Positions 1 through 6,129 of a stretch of DNA of 14,649 bases are shown here, piece after piece. The translations under genes were made by a program, and so were the position numbers. Source of the stretch: an uncultured Eubacteriales bacterium (GTDB taxonomy: Bacteria > Bacillota > Clostridia > Oscillospirales > Acutalibacteraceae). Each line of letters starts with the position of its first letter. Position 1 is the stretch's first letter. Under the pieces are notes generated by a model that was not told the origin of the DNA, made no database searches, and was given only the letters and a program-made list of their open reading frames with translations. The stretch is taken from contig OMPZ01000081.1 in assembly GCA_900313125.1 (NCBI GenBank), positions 1 to 14,649 on the forward strand, given 5' to 3'.

Positions 1-1
1 C

Positions 2-712
2 TCAAAGTACGACTTTCTTGCCATGCCTGTTGTTGACGCAGAGTTACGGCTCGTTGGTATTGTAGCGTTCGACGATATCATGGACGTTATGCAGGACGAG
101 GTGACGGAGGATATCGAAAAGATGGCGGCTATCTCGCCTACGGATAAGCCGTACACCAAGATGAACGCCTTCGAGCTGTGGAAAAAGCGCATACCGTGGC
201 TTTTGCTGCTGATGATCTCCGCGACGTTTACCGGCATGATAATCGCGTCGTTTGAGGAGGCCTTGTCAAAGTTCGTCGTGCTCACGTCGTTTATCCCCAT
301 GCTCATGGATACGGGCGGAAACAGCGGTTCGCAGGCGTCCGTTACCGTTATCAGAAGTCTTTCACTCAACGACATCGAGTTTCGCGACCTGCCGCGCGTT
401 ATCTGGAAGGAGATACGCGTCGCGGTGCTGTGCGGCGTTACGCTCTCCGCGGCGAATTTCATAAAGCTGCTGACGATCGACAGGCTGCTGCTCGGAAATT
501 CCGACATTACCGTGTTTGTCGCGCTTGTCGTATGCCTGACGCTTATCGCGACGGTGCTGTGCGCAAAGGTGATCGGCTGCTCGCTGCCGATGCTTGCTCA
601 AAAGCTCGGCTTTGACCCGGCGGTCATGGCAAGCCCGTTCATCACGACGATAGTAGACGCGGTCTCGCTTGTGATCTATTTCAGGATCGCGACGGCGTTT
701 TTGCATATTTAA
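2..712 (+). CDS. mgtE: Magnesium transporter MgtE, C-terminal part (5' end outside window)
   Basis: Partial gene: the reading frame is open from the first bases, and the apparent ATG at 23 is internal. The visible 236 residues begin with the end of the second CBS domain (KYDFLAMPVVD, then LVGIVAFDDIMDVM). A linker follows, then a membrane domain of about five helices starting at KRIPWLLLLM. Two hallmarks of the family pore are present: GGNSGSQASVTVIR near bases 310-350 and FITTIVDAVSLVIYF near 640-685, whose Asp corresponds to the Mg2+-coordinating pore residue known for MgtE. The family protein is about 450 residues, so roughly half is missing. It acts as a Mg2+ channel in the cytoplasmic membrane, gated by Mg2+ binding to its cytosolic N and CBS domains. 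The LUD-domain gene starts 36 bases downstream on the same strand. No terminator is visible between them, so read-through is possible. Confidence 0.96.
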   Translation, partial: SKYDFLAMPVVDAELRLVGIVAFDDIMDVMQDEVTEDIEKMAAISPTDKPYTKMNAFELWKKRIPWLLLLMISATFTGMIIASFEEALSKFVVLTSFIPMLMDTGGNSGSQASVTVIRSLSLNDIEFRDLPRVIWKEIRVAVLCGVTLSAANFIKLLTIDRLLLGNSDITVFVALVVCLTLIATVLCAKVIGCSLPMLAQKLGFDPAVMASPFITTIVDAVSLVIYFRIATAFLHI

Positions 713-748
713 AATATCGGATAAAATAAACTTTACGAGGTGCTTACA

Positions 749-1396
749 ATGACGGAAAATATCGAACTTACAATGAAAATGCTTGAAAAAAACAACATGA
801 AGCCGTACTTCTGCGAGACAAAGGGCGACGCGCTTGAGCTGCTCAAAACGCTCATTCCGAAGGGCGCGGCGGTGACTCACGGCGGCAGCATGACGCTTGA
901 CGAGCTCGGCGCGCGCGAGCTTATCGAAAACGGCGAATACAACTACCTCGACCGCAGCAAATGCGAAACGCGCGAACAGATGCAGAAGCTTTACCGCGAC
1001 TGCTTTTTTGCCGACGTTTATCTTACGTCAAGCAACGCCGTTACGGAAAACGGCGAGCTTTACAACGTCGACGGCAACGCGAACAGGGTATCTTGTATCG
1101 CCTTCGGCCCTAAGAGCGTGATCGTTATCGTCGGCGTGAACAAGCTTGTGAAGGATCTCAAAGCTGCCGAGTACAGAGTAAAAACGATAGCCGCTCCGAA
1201 AAACGCGGTTCGCCTGAACCTCGATACCTACTGCGCGAAAACGGGCAAGTGTGTATCCTTGTCTCGGGAATGTCCCGAGATGGCTGCCGGCTGCCACAGC
1301 GAGCAGCGTATCTGCTGCTCATACCTCGTAAGCGGTCAGCAGCGTGAAAAGGACAGGATCAAGGTCATCATCGTAAACGAAGAGCTTGGTTATTGA
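749..1396 (+). CDS. LUD-domain protein (LutC/YkgG, DUF162 family)
   Basis: 215 residues. The start is set at ATG 749 because GAGG at 737-740 lies 8 bases upstream; a longer frame from GTG 740 would begin inside that ribosome binding site. Family features seen are VTHGGSMTLDELG (43-55), SSNAVTENGELYNVDGNANRV (95-114, conserved turn), FGPKSVIVIVGVNKLV (119-134) and a cysteine-rich C-terminus (C162, C168, C175, C182, C189, C190) ending in RIKVIIVNEELGY. LUD proteins of the Lut type take part in lactate oxidation, but stand-alone clostridial members like this one have no assigned reaction, and no lutA/lutB partners are visible. From memory, the family tail reads roughly GKCxxCxSxxRIC; here about 11 extra residues (169-179) follow GKC and are encoded by a perfect palindrome (see findings). 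The fold assignment is firm and the role unknown. Confidence 0.88.
   Translation: MTENIELTMKMLEKNNMKPYFCETKGDALELLKTLIPKGAAVTHGGSMTLDELGARELIENGEYNYLDRSKCETREQMQKLYRDCFFADVYLTSSNAVTENGELYNVDGNANRVSCIAFGPKSVIVIVGVNKLVKDLKAAEYRVKTIAAPKNAVRLNLDTYCAKTGKCVSLSRECPEMAAGCHSEQRICCSYLVSGQQREKDRIKVIIVNEELGY
1262..1280. repeat. Perfect 8-bp inverted repeat inside the LUD gene
   Basis: TCTCGGGA (1262-1269), loop ATG, TCCCGAGA (1273-1280). It lies exactly in the stretch of coding sequence that looks like extra residues relative to related LUD proteins (codons 1253-1285, reading VSLSRECPEMA). The length of that stretch, 33 bases, keeps the frame. The inverted repeat is read directly from the sequence; its interpretation as an inserted element is inference. 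Confidence 0.7.
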
Positions 1397-1409
1397 TCGT
1401 ATAAAGTGG

Positions 1410-1449
1410 AATACTGCACAAAGACTGTTTCTTGCCTTTGTGCAGTATT
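1410..1449. terminator. 14-bp hairpin between convergent genes, probable bidirectional terminator
   Basis: AATACTGCACAAAG (1410-1423) and CTTTGTGCAGTATT (1436-1449) form a perfect 14-bp stem with a 12-base loop. It lies 13 bases after the LUD stop and 39 bases beyond the stop of the convergent minus-strand ORF. There is no long T run directly after either arm, so Rho-independent termination is likely from position and stem strength but is not textbook. Confidence 0.6.
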
Positions 1450-1488
1450 GCCGTATGCGCTCTTTTACTGTTTTGAGCTATGAGTGAA

Positions 1489-1641
1489 TCAGACCTCGAA
1501 GCTCGGCTTCTGGTCGCGGTCGGTAAGACGCATCTGTTCGCTCTGCTGTGACCTGTCTTCCTGCTTCTTGCCCTTGCGGTCTGTCTGCTTGAGAGCGGTA
1601 AATTCGCGTGTGTCACAGTTCTTCTTGTTCTTTTTGCTCAT
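1489..1641 (-). CDS. Small basic hypothetical protein (50 aa)
   Basis: The product reads MSKKNKKNCDTREFTALKQT, then a Lys/Arg/Gln/Asp-rich segment, ending in QKPSFEV. The start is strongly supported: on the minus strand GAGGTG is followed by six bases and then ATG, a good ribosome binding site. The frame ends at TGA 1489 and the convergent LUD gene is closed off by a hairpin. The peptide is highly charged, without membrane segment or signal peptide, so it should be cytosolic and possibly nucleic-acid associated. I do not recognise a family. It occupies the region that an over-long call of the divergent methyltransferase gene (frame open from 1484) would cover; that extension has no ribosome binding site and reads as non-protein. 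It could be missed by annotation because of its size. Confidence 0.66.
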   Translation of the reverse strand: MSKKNKKNCDTREFTALKQTDRKGKKQEDRSQQSEQMRLTDRDQKPSFEV

Positions 1642-1705
1642 TGTTATCACCTCGCTTGCTTTTATTTTTACCTTATATATTCCGATTATGCGAAAGGGCT
1701 TTTTT

Positions 1706-3100
1706 ATGAAAAATTTACCCGAAGCACATTTGAATAAAATGAAAGAAATGCTGTCACAGGAGGATTATCAGATCTACCTTCACGGCATCAACGATAACTA
1801 TTACCGCGGTATCCGCATAAACACGCTCAAATGCACCGCCGAAAAGGCAAAGACGCTTTTGCCCTTTGAATTGAAGGAAACTCCGTTTTGTGAAAACGGC
1901 TTTTATATCCCGTTTGAAACACAGGGTCTCGGCAATCTGCCGCTGCACCGCGCAGGCGGATTCTACTCGCAGGAGCCGAGCGCAATGTCGGCGGTGAAGG
2001 TGCTTGATGTTCAAAAAGGCGACAGGGTGCTTGACCTGTGCGCGGCTCCCGGCGGAAAGTCAACTCAGATAGCGGCTGCGCTCGGCGGCACGGGCTTGCT
2101 CTGGAGCAACGAGATCGTAAAAAGCCGCGCGAATATCCTGCTTTCAAATATAGAGCGAATGGGGATACCGAACGCCGTCGTTTCGAGCTGCCGTCCGGAC
2201 AGGCTATGCGAAGCGCTTGCGGGCTGCTTTGATAAGGTGCTCGTAGACGCGCCCTGCTCGGGCGAGGGTATGTTTCGCCGCGACGATACCGCCGTTTCCG
2301 AATGGAGCGCGGAGCACTCGCTCTCCTGCGCAGAACGTCAGCTCGCTATCCTCGGCAGCGCGGCAGACGCGCTCAGAGAGGGCGGCGAGCTTGTCTACTC
2401 GACGTGTACCTTCTCTCGTGAGGAAAACGAGGGCGTTGTTGAAAAATTTCTCGAGACGCACCATGATTTTGAGCTTGTCGACTGCGGCGTAAGCTTTGGA
2501 CGGCGCGCGCTCCAAAAAGCCGTGAGGATACTTCCCGCCGACGGCGGCGAGGGGCATTTCGCCGCAAAGCTCAGAAAGCGCGGCGAGCTTGAGTTTAATA
2601 ACTACGGGCAAGCTTACGCAGGTGAAACTCCGCAGCTAAAGGCGGCTTTCCGGATGTACGACGAGCTTTTCAAAGACCGTCCGTTTGGCAGCGCTCTCGA
2701 AATAACAGGCGACAAGATACTCATTCTGCCGGAGATACAGCCTGTGCCAATCTTTGTAAACGGTTCGTCAAAAAAAGGAGCCGAGCGGCAGCTAAACGGC
2801 GCGCTGCGCGGCACGGGCATTCTCAGGGCGGGACTGCTTTTCGGCGAGATCAAGAAAAACAGGATAGAGCCGTGCCACGCGCTGTTTATGGCGGCGAAGA
2901 AGGAGCAGCTCAGGTCGTATGTCGAGCTTTCCGACGGCGACGAGCGTCTCGAACGTTTTTTCCGCGGCGAGGAGATCGAAGTCGATGACTCGCTGAGGGG
3001 CTTCACAGCAGTTTTGTACGAGGGTATCACGGTCGGCTTCGGAAAGGCAGTCGGCGGCGTTTTGAAAAACAGATACCCCAAGGGGCTTCGAGCCGTATGA
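1706..3100 (+). CDS. rsmF: RsmB/RsmF (NOL1/NOP2/Sun) family RNA cytosine-C5 methyltransferase
   Basis: 464 residues from ATG 1706, which follows AAAGGG (1693-1698) by 7 bases. The frame is open further upstream to 1484, but that part overlaps a well-supported minus-strand gene and is dropped. The N-terminal part carries GFYSQEPSAM (85-94). The SAM fold has motif I VLDLCAAPGG (108-117), the SNEIVKSRANIL segment, motif IV DAPCSGEGMFR (181-191, C184 for product release) and motif VI YSTCTFSREENE (231-242, catalytic C234). RILPADGGEGHF (274-285) then leads into an RsmF-type C-terminal RNA-binding region. The family makes 5-methylcytosine in 16S rRNA using S-adenosylmethionine; the exact target base here is not known. 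rsmA starts 25 bases downstream, so the two rRNA methyltransferases are probably co-transcribed. Confidence 0.93.
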   Translation: MKNLPEAHLNKMKEMLSQEDYQIYLHGINDNYYRGIRINTLKCTAEKAKTLLPFELKETPFCENGFYIPFETQGLGNLPLHRAGGFYSQEPSAMSAVKVLDVQKGDRVLDLCAAPGGKSTQIAAALGGTGLLWSNEIVKSRANILLSNIERMGIPNAVVSSCRPDRLCEALAGCFDKVLVDAPCSGEGMFRRDDTAVSEWSAEHSLSCAERQLAILGSAADALREGGELVYSTCTFSREENEGVVEKFLETHHDFELVDCGVSFGRRALQKAVRILPADGGEGHFAAKLRKRGELEFNNYGQAYAGETPQLKAAFRMYDELFKDRPFGSALEITGDKILILPEIQPVPIFVNGSSKKGAERQLNGALRGTGILRAGLLFGEIKKNRIEPCHALFMAAKKEQLRSYVELSDGDERLERFFRGEEIEVDDSLRGFTAVLYEGITVGFGKAVGGVLKNRYPKGLRAV

Positions 3101-3125
3101 TATTTTGCGAATAAGGAATGATACG

Positions 3126-3974
3126 ATGCAAAGGTTATCCGATATAGGCACGATAAGATCAATACTGTCAAAGCACGGCTTTTCGTTCTCAAAGTCGCTG
3201 GGGCAGAATTTTCTGGTGAATCCGCGCGTCTGCCCCGAAATGGCAGAAATGTCGGGAGCAGGTGAGGGCGTAGGCGTTATCGAGGTCGGACCCGGTATAG
3301 GCGTGCTGACAGCCGAGCTTGCCCGGCTTGCCGACAAGGTAGTTTCGATAGAGCTTGACAAGCGTCTGCTGCCCGTGCTTGAAGAAACGCTCGCAGAGTT
3401 CGGCAACGTGAAGGTCGTCAACGACGATATCCTCAAGATAGACCTTAAAAAGCTGATAGAGGAAGAGTTCCCGGGAATGGACGTGGTAGTCTGCGCGAAC
3501 CTTCCGTATTACATAACGTCGCCGGTAATAATGCGGCTCTTGGAGGAGCGTCTGCCGATACGGGCGGTCACGGTCATGGTGCAGAAGGAAGCGGCAGAGC
3601 GCATCACCGCGCCGCTCGGCACGAGAAAAGCCGGAGCGGTAACGGCGTCGGTCAGCTACTACGCCGAAGCGAAAACGCTGTTCAAGGTCTCCGCGGGCAG
3701 CTTTATGCCGCCGCCGAAGGTAGACAGCGCCGTTATCCGTCTCGACATCAGGAAGCAGCCGCCGGTCGAGGTCTCCGACGAAAAGCTTATGTTCGCCGTG
3801 ATAAAGGCGTCGTTTGCCCAGCGGAGAAAAACGATACTCAATTCGCTTTCAAACTCCATGCACAGGAGCAAGGAAGAGGTGTCCGCCGCGCTCATGCGCG
3901 CGGGAGTTTCACCGACCGCCAGAGCGGAGCAGCTTACTCTCGCCGACTTCGCGAATATCGCGAATGAATTGTGA
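3126..3974 (+). CDS. rsmA: 16S rRNA (adenine-N6,N6)-dimethyltransferase RsmA/KsgA
   Basis: 282 residues. ATG 3126 is chosen because AAGGA (3113-3117) lies 8 bases upstream; the TTG at 3105 is in frame but precedes that site. Family features are FSKSLGQNFLVN (21-32), motif I VIEVGPGIGVLTAELA (51-66), acidic loop SIELDKRLLPVL (74-85), VNDDILKID (98-106) and the catalytic motif NLPYYITSPVIMRLL (125-139). A C-terminal helical domain includes SFAQRRKTILNSLS. The length is typical. The enzyme dimethylates two adjacent adenines in the 3' terminal helix 45 loop of 16S rRNA during 30S assembly; its loss is known to give kasugamycin resistance. It follows the RsmF-like gene closely, and a dispersed repeat begins about 20 bases after its stop. 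Confidence 0.97.
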   Translation: MQRLSDIGTIRSILSKHGFSFSKSLGQNFLVNPRVCPEMAEMSGAGEGVGVIEVGPGIGVLTAELARLADKVVSIELDKRLLPVLEETLAEFGNVKVVNDDILKIDLKKLIEEEFPGMDVVVCANLPYYITSPVIMRLLEERLPIRAVTVMVQKEAAERITAPLGTRKAGAVTASVSYYAEAKTLFKVSAGSFMPPPKVDSAVIRLDIRKQPPVEVSDEKLMFAVIKASFAQRRKTILNSLSNSMHRSKEEVSAALMRAGVSPTARAEQLTLADFANIANEL

Positions 3975-3995
3975 AATTATTACTTCGGTACCATA

Positions 3996-4115
3996 CTTCT
4001 GTAAAAACAATAAAGTAGGCGCGTTGGACGCGCTGACCCGAGCGGGTCTCCGGTGGCGATGCTCTTAAGTTAATGACATTGCTGTGCAGCAGAAGCAGAC
4101 CGTCGCATAATTGAA
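3996..4115. repeat. Dispersed intergenic repeat, copy R1
   Basis: Copy R1 lies between rsmA and the toxin-antitoxin cassette. It contains AAAGTAGGC (4012-4020), a 5-bp hairpin GCGCG/CGCGC (4019-4033, loop TTGGA) and a 6-bp hairpin GACCCG-AG-CGGGTC (4035-4048), then GCGGGTCTCCGGTGG (4042-4056). Bases 4021-4046 match R2 (9427-9452) at 24 of 26 positions. The 15-base block 4042-4056 is identical to 12237-12251 in R4. Boundaries are approximate, and the tail around 4098-4115 is only weakly similar to the R2 tail. Confidence 0.75.
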
Positions 4116-4118
4116 GTA

Positions 4119-4147
4119 TTGCATTAATAAAAGTTTTGTTGTATAAT
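4119..4147 (+). promoter_or_regulatory. Sigma-A promoter of the membrane peptide / toxin-antitoxin cassette
   Basis: TTGCAT (4119-4124), 17-base spacer, TATAAT (4142-4147). Transcription would start near 4154. A 6-bp hairpin AGGCAG/CTGCCT (4156-4173) sits at the very 5' end of the transcript, 43 bases before the first start codon. Confidence 0.7.
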
Positions 4148-4215
4148 AAAAGGCAAGGCAGTCAAAGCTGCCTGTATTACCCGTAATATAAGAACGATTA
4201 TAAGGTGTGATTATT

Positions 4216-4395
4216 GTGAAAAAGAATTTTGTGATCTCGATCGTACTGCTCGTGATCTGCTTTGGTCTTACGATCACGGCGATCGTTTTCAACGCGCTTG
4301 AAAAGGTCGATCTCACGACGTATATAGCAATGGCGGCTACAGGTACGGCGTTTTTGTCGTGTTTGTTCGGAATCAACAGTTGGAAGGAAAAGTAA
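4216..4395 (+). CDS. Small two-helix membrane protein upstream of antitoxin
   Basis: 59 residues from GTG 4216; TAAGGTG (4201-4207) is the ribosome binding site at an 8-base spacing, so the in-frame GTG at 4207 is unlikely to be the start. The protein opens with a positive end (VKKN) and a hydrophobic helix (FVISIVLLVICFGLTITAIVF, about 5-25). A short polar turn (NALEKVDLTT) and a second helix (YIAMAATGTAFLSCLFGI) follow, ending in NSWKEK. By the positive-inside rule both ends should face the cytoplasm. I recognise no family. Its stop codon is immediately followed by the antitoxin ATG (zero spacing) and it lies directly behind a promoter, so the three genes should be one transcript. Whether it belongs functionally to the toxin-antitoxin pair is open. 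Confidence 0.72.
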   Translation: MKKNFVISIVLLVICFGLTITAIVFNALEKVDLTTYIAMAATGTAFLSCLFGINSWKEK

Positions 4396-4719
4396 ATGGC
4401 AAAGGTAAGAGACGCAATTGAGAATACCGTTTCGATCTCGATGCTCAACAAGGGCTACGCCGGTCAGATTTTTGAAGAGGTCAGGGCGAACGGCACGAAG
4501 ATCGTTATAAAGAACAATGTGCCCGAGTGCGTTCTTGTGTCGCCCGAGGAATACCTCGCGATGCTCGACGAGCTCAGCGAGTACCGCGCCGTTGCGGCTG
4601 CCGCGCTCAGACTTGACGGCGTTAATCCGAAAAATCTTCTGACCGACGACGAGTTCGCAGCGATGACGAACGCGCCGTCGCTTATCGAGCAGCTTTTGGT
4701 GGGGGTCGAACTGAAATGA
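4396..4719 (+). CDS. Phd/YefM-type antitoxin
   Basis: 107 residues. AAGGA (4384-4388) precedes ATG 4396. The N-terminal part shows the Phd/YefM pattern: IENTVSISMLNKGYAGQIFEEV (8-29, helix), NGTKIVIKNNVPECVLVSPEEYLAMLDEL (32-60, strand-turn-strand-helix, with the typical SPEEY). Antitoxins of this fold dimerise on their own operator DNA through this half. The C-terminal tail (61-107) would wrap the toxin, and it is acidic and helical here (LTDDEFAAMTNAPSLIEQLL). It overlaps the downstream toxin start by 4 bases (ATGA), the usual translational coupling of such pairs. Autoregulation at the promoter at 4119-4147 is expected from the family but no clear operator palindrome was found. Confidence 0.83.
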   Translation: MAKVRDAIENTVSISMLNKGYAGQIFEEVRANGTKIVIKNNVPECVLVSPEEYLAMLDELSEYRAVAAAALRLDGVNPKNLLTDDEFAAMTNAPSLIEQLLVGVELK

Positions 4720-5012
4720 CTGTAAAGGTACGATATTTAAAAGAATTTGCAGCCGATATGACGAATTTTTCGGAGCATGAAAGATCGCTTATCCGCGCTG
4801 CCACGCTCAAGATCCGCGAGAACCCGTTCAAGCAGTCGGAGGGCGGCGTAGGCAAGCCGGCGTGCGAAAACGGCAATTCGAGCATACTGTCGGTGAAGAT
4901 AGTTTCGGCGGCGATCAGGATAGTTTACAAGCTCATTAAATCGAAGGACGGCGAGAGCGCGCTCGTTATCTTCGCGGCGGCGGTGAACGACTCCACGCCG
5001 CGCGCGCTGTGA
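4716..5012 (+). CDS. RelE/ParE-family toxin, atypical C-terminus
   Basis: 98 residues starting in the ATGA overlap with the antitoxin. The pattern of the RelE/ParE superfamily is visible: N-terminal strand and helices (VRYLKEFAADMTNFSEHERSLIRAATLKIRENP), then EGGVGKP (42-48) and LSVKIVSAAIRIVYKLI (59-75, with R68 in the RIVY strand), then LVIFAAAVND. Related toxins normally end with a motif like R-x-D-x-x-x-Y that contributes the active-site Arg and Tyr; here the tail is AAAVNDSTPRAL with no Tyr. The protein may therefore be weakened, inactive or use other residues. RelE members cut ribosome-bound mRNA and ParE members poison gyrase; the sequence does not decide which applies. nrdG starts 21 bases downstream. 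Confidence 0.74.
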   Translation: MTVKVRYLKEFAADMTNFSEHERSLIRAATLKIRENPFKQSEGGVGKPACENGNSSILSVKIVSAAIRIVYKLIKSKDGESALVIFAAAVNDSTPRAL

Positions 5013-5033
5013 TTATTTTGGAGATGGAGCATT

Positions 5034-5546
5034 ATGAAACAGCTCAGGCTTGCGGGCGTTATCAGAGAATCTATAGTTGACGGTCCCGGCATGAGAATGA
5101 CGATATTTACACAGGGCTGTCCGCACAACTGCGAGGGCTGCCAGAATCCCCAGACGCACGATTTCGGCGGCGGATATATAAGCGACCCGGAAAATATCCT
5201 CAAAGCGATAGACAAAGACCCGCTTTTGCAGGGCGTGACCTTTTCGGGCGGCGAACCGTTCATGCAGCCCGAAGCGCTCTCTCAGCTTGGCGAAGAGATA
5301 CACAGGCGCGGTCTTAACATAGTGACGTACACGGGCTTTACATACGAGCAGCTTGTGGAAAGCTTCGACAAATTCCCCTCAAGGCGCAGCCTGCTCGAAC
5401 AAACGGATTACCTCATCGACGGGAAATTCGAGCTTGAAAAACGCTCGCTCGACCTTGAATTTCGCGGTTCCTCCAATCAGAGGATAATCGACGTTAAGAG
5501 GTCGCTTTCGGAAGGGCGCGTTGTCGAGACCACGTTCAGGCAGTAA
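5034..5546 (+). CDS. nrdG: Anaerobic ribonucleoside-triphosphate reductase activating protein NrdG
   Basis: 170 residues, the usual size for NrdG. It is a radical-SAM enzyme: C29-x3-C33-x2-C36 (CPHNCEGC) binds the 4Fe-4S cluster, preceded by SIVDGPGMRMTIFTQG (13-28). TFSGGEPFMQP (around 64-74) is the SAM-binding GGE motif, and the end contains the NQRIIDVKRSL segment typical of NrdG. It cleaves S-adenosylmethionine to install the glycyl radical on NrdD, which reduces ribonucleoside triphosphates without oxygen; this fits an anaerobic host. GGAG at 5026-5029 and a second at 5020-5023 precede ATG 5034. The partner gene nrdD is not in the window, whereas the two are often adjacent. The upstream neighbour is the toxin gene, so nrdG could share its promoter. 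Confidence 0.95.
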   Translation: MKQLRLAGVIRESIVDGPGMRMTIFTQGCPHNCEGCQNPQTHDFGGGYISDPENILKAIDKDPLLQGVTFSGGEPFMQPEALSQLGEEIHRRGLNIVTYTGFTYEQLVESFDKFPSRRSLLEQTDYLIDGKFELEKRSLDLEFRGSSNQRIIDVKRSLSEGRVVETTFRQ

Positions 5547-5551
5547 TTTTT

Positions 5552-5609
5552 GCCGTGTTACGGCTCGTTATTTATAGCGAATTTTCAAAAAATTGGTAAT
5601 TTTTTTTAA
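5552..5609 (+). terminator. Weak terminator region after nrdG
   Basis: GCCGT-GTT-ACGGC (5552-5564) is a perfect 5-bp hairpin followed by TCGTTATTTA. A second AT-only stem, AAAAATT-GGT-AATTTTT, follows and runs into a T tract at about 5599-5607. Either could end the nrdG transcript before the rpsU promoter; both are weaker than the terminators at 6045 and 11623. Confidence 0.4.
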
Positions 5610-5616
5610 AAAGCAC

Positions 5617-5645
5617 TTGACAAAAACGCTTTTATAATGTAAAAT
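5617..5645 (+). promoter_or_regulatory. Strong sigma-A promoter of rpsU
   Basis: TTGACA (5617-5622), exactly 17 bases, TAAAAT (5640-5645). A perfect TATAAT at 5633-5638 is only 10 bases from the -35 box, so it is not the partner. The start of transcription would be near 5652. Confidence 0.82.
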
Positions 5646-5651
5646 GGATAA

Positions 5652-5835
5652 TGCAGTTTGTGCAATTAACTCCTGCGTGTAAGGCATATTTACGCCATAA
5701 CAACTATTGGCTCGGGCGCAGGTGTAAACTCGAGGTTTACGTTGAGTTCGGGCGCGTATTGCCTGCGGATATTTCCGCCGCGTTTGAGAACAGTATCTGC
5801 CTTCGGGTATGGTACTTGGTGAGGAGGGAAAATAA
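5652..5835 (+). promoter_or_regulatory. Long, structured rpsU leader
   Basis: About 185 untranslated bases lie between the promoter and the S21 start codon. Stems that can be read directly are CCTGCG (5672-5677) with CGCAGG (5717-5722), enclosing GCCA/TGGC (5694-5697/5708-5711); GTAAAC-TCGAG-GTTTAC (5724-5740); GCGGA-TATT-TCCGC (5765-5778); and a UUCG-capped hairpin around 5798-5810, just before the ribosome binding site GAGGAGGG (5821-5828). The frame open across this region (from 5651) has no ribosome binding site and shifts against rpsU, so it is not a gene. Function is unassigned; autoregulation by S21 or a small-molecule element are both possible. Confidence 0.5.
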
Positions 5836-6012
5836 ATGGCTGAGATCAGAATTAAAGATAATGAGTCTCTTGAGAGCGCTCTTAGAAGATTTAAGAAGCA
5901 GTGTGCAAGAGCCGGCGTTATCGCTGAGGTTCGCAAAAGAGAAGCTTACGAAAAGCCGTCGGTCAAGCGTAAGAAGAAGTCCGAGGCAGCTCGTAAGCGT
6001 AAGTATAAGTAA
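5836..6012 (+). CDS. rpsU: 30S ribosomal protein S21
   Basis: 58 residues, MAEIRIKDNESLESALRRFK at the start and a strongly basic tail (RKREAYEKPSVKRKKKSEAARKRKYK). This matches S21 in length and in the conserved ESLESALRRFKKQCARAGV segment. S21 is the small late-assembling 30S protein near the anti-Shine-Dalgarno region. GAGGAGGG lies 7 bases upstream. It has its own promoter and terminator and appears to be monocistronic, without the yqeY gene that follows rpsU in many Bacillota. The gene is easily missed by length cut-offs, and a frame on the plus strand in another phase overlaps it. Confidence 0.97.
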   Translation: MAEIRIKDNESLESALRRFKKQCARAGVIAEVRKREAYEKPSVKRKKKSEAARKRKYK

Positions 6013-6044
6013 TTGACTTGTACGAAATTGTCCGATGATCAGGT

Positions 6045-6077
6045 GCGGGCGGTCTTTAGACTGTCCGCGCTTTTTTT
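6045..6077 (+). terminator. Rho-independent terminator of rpsU
   Basis: GCGGGCGGTC (6045-6054), loop TTTA, GACTGTCCGC (6059-6068) give a 10-bp stem with two G-U pairs, then GC and seven T (6071-6077). It lies 33 bases after the S21 stop codon. Confidence 0.92.
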
Positions 6078-6129
6078 GCCGCTTGTTTGGCATGACTAAC
6101 AATACTACATCAAAAAGGAAGTGCTTGTT

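Noticed and set aside
1484..1705. 74-residue N-terminal extension of the RsmF-like methyltransferase with a hydrophobic stretch
   Set aside because: It overlaps the well-supported minus-strand 50-aa gene, has no ribosome binding site, and the methyltransferase family starts near the MKNLPEAHL segment at 1706.
5633..5638. Perfect TATAAT as the rpsU -10 box
   Set aside because: It is only 10 bases from TTGACA; TAAAAT at 5640-5645 has the correct 17-base spacing.
5651..6016. 121-codon plus-strand frame across the rpsU leader and gene
   Set aside because: It has no ribosome binding site and lies in a different phase from rpsU, which matches S21 perfectly; the upstream part is the structured leader.
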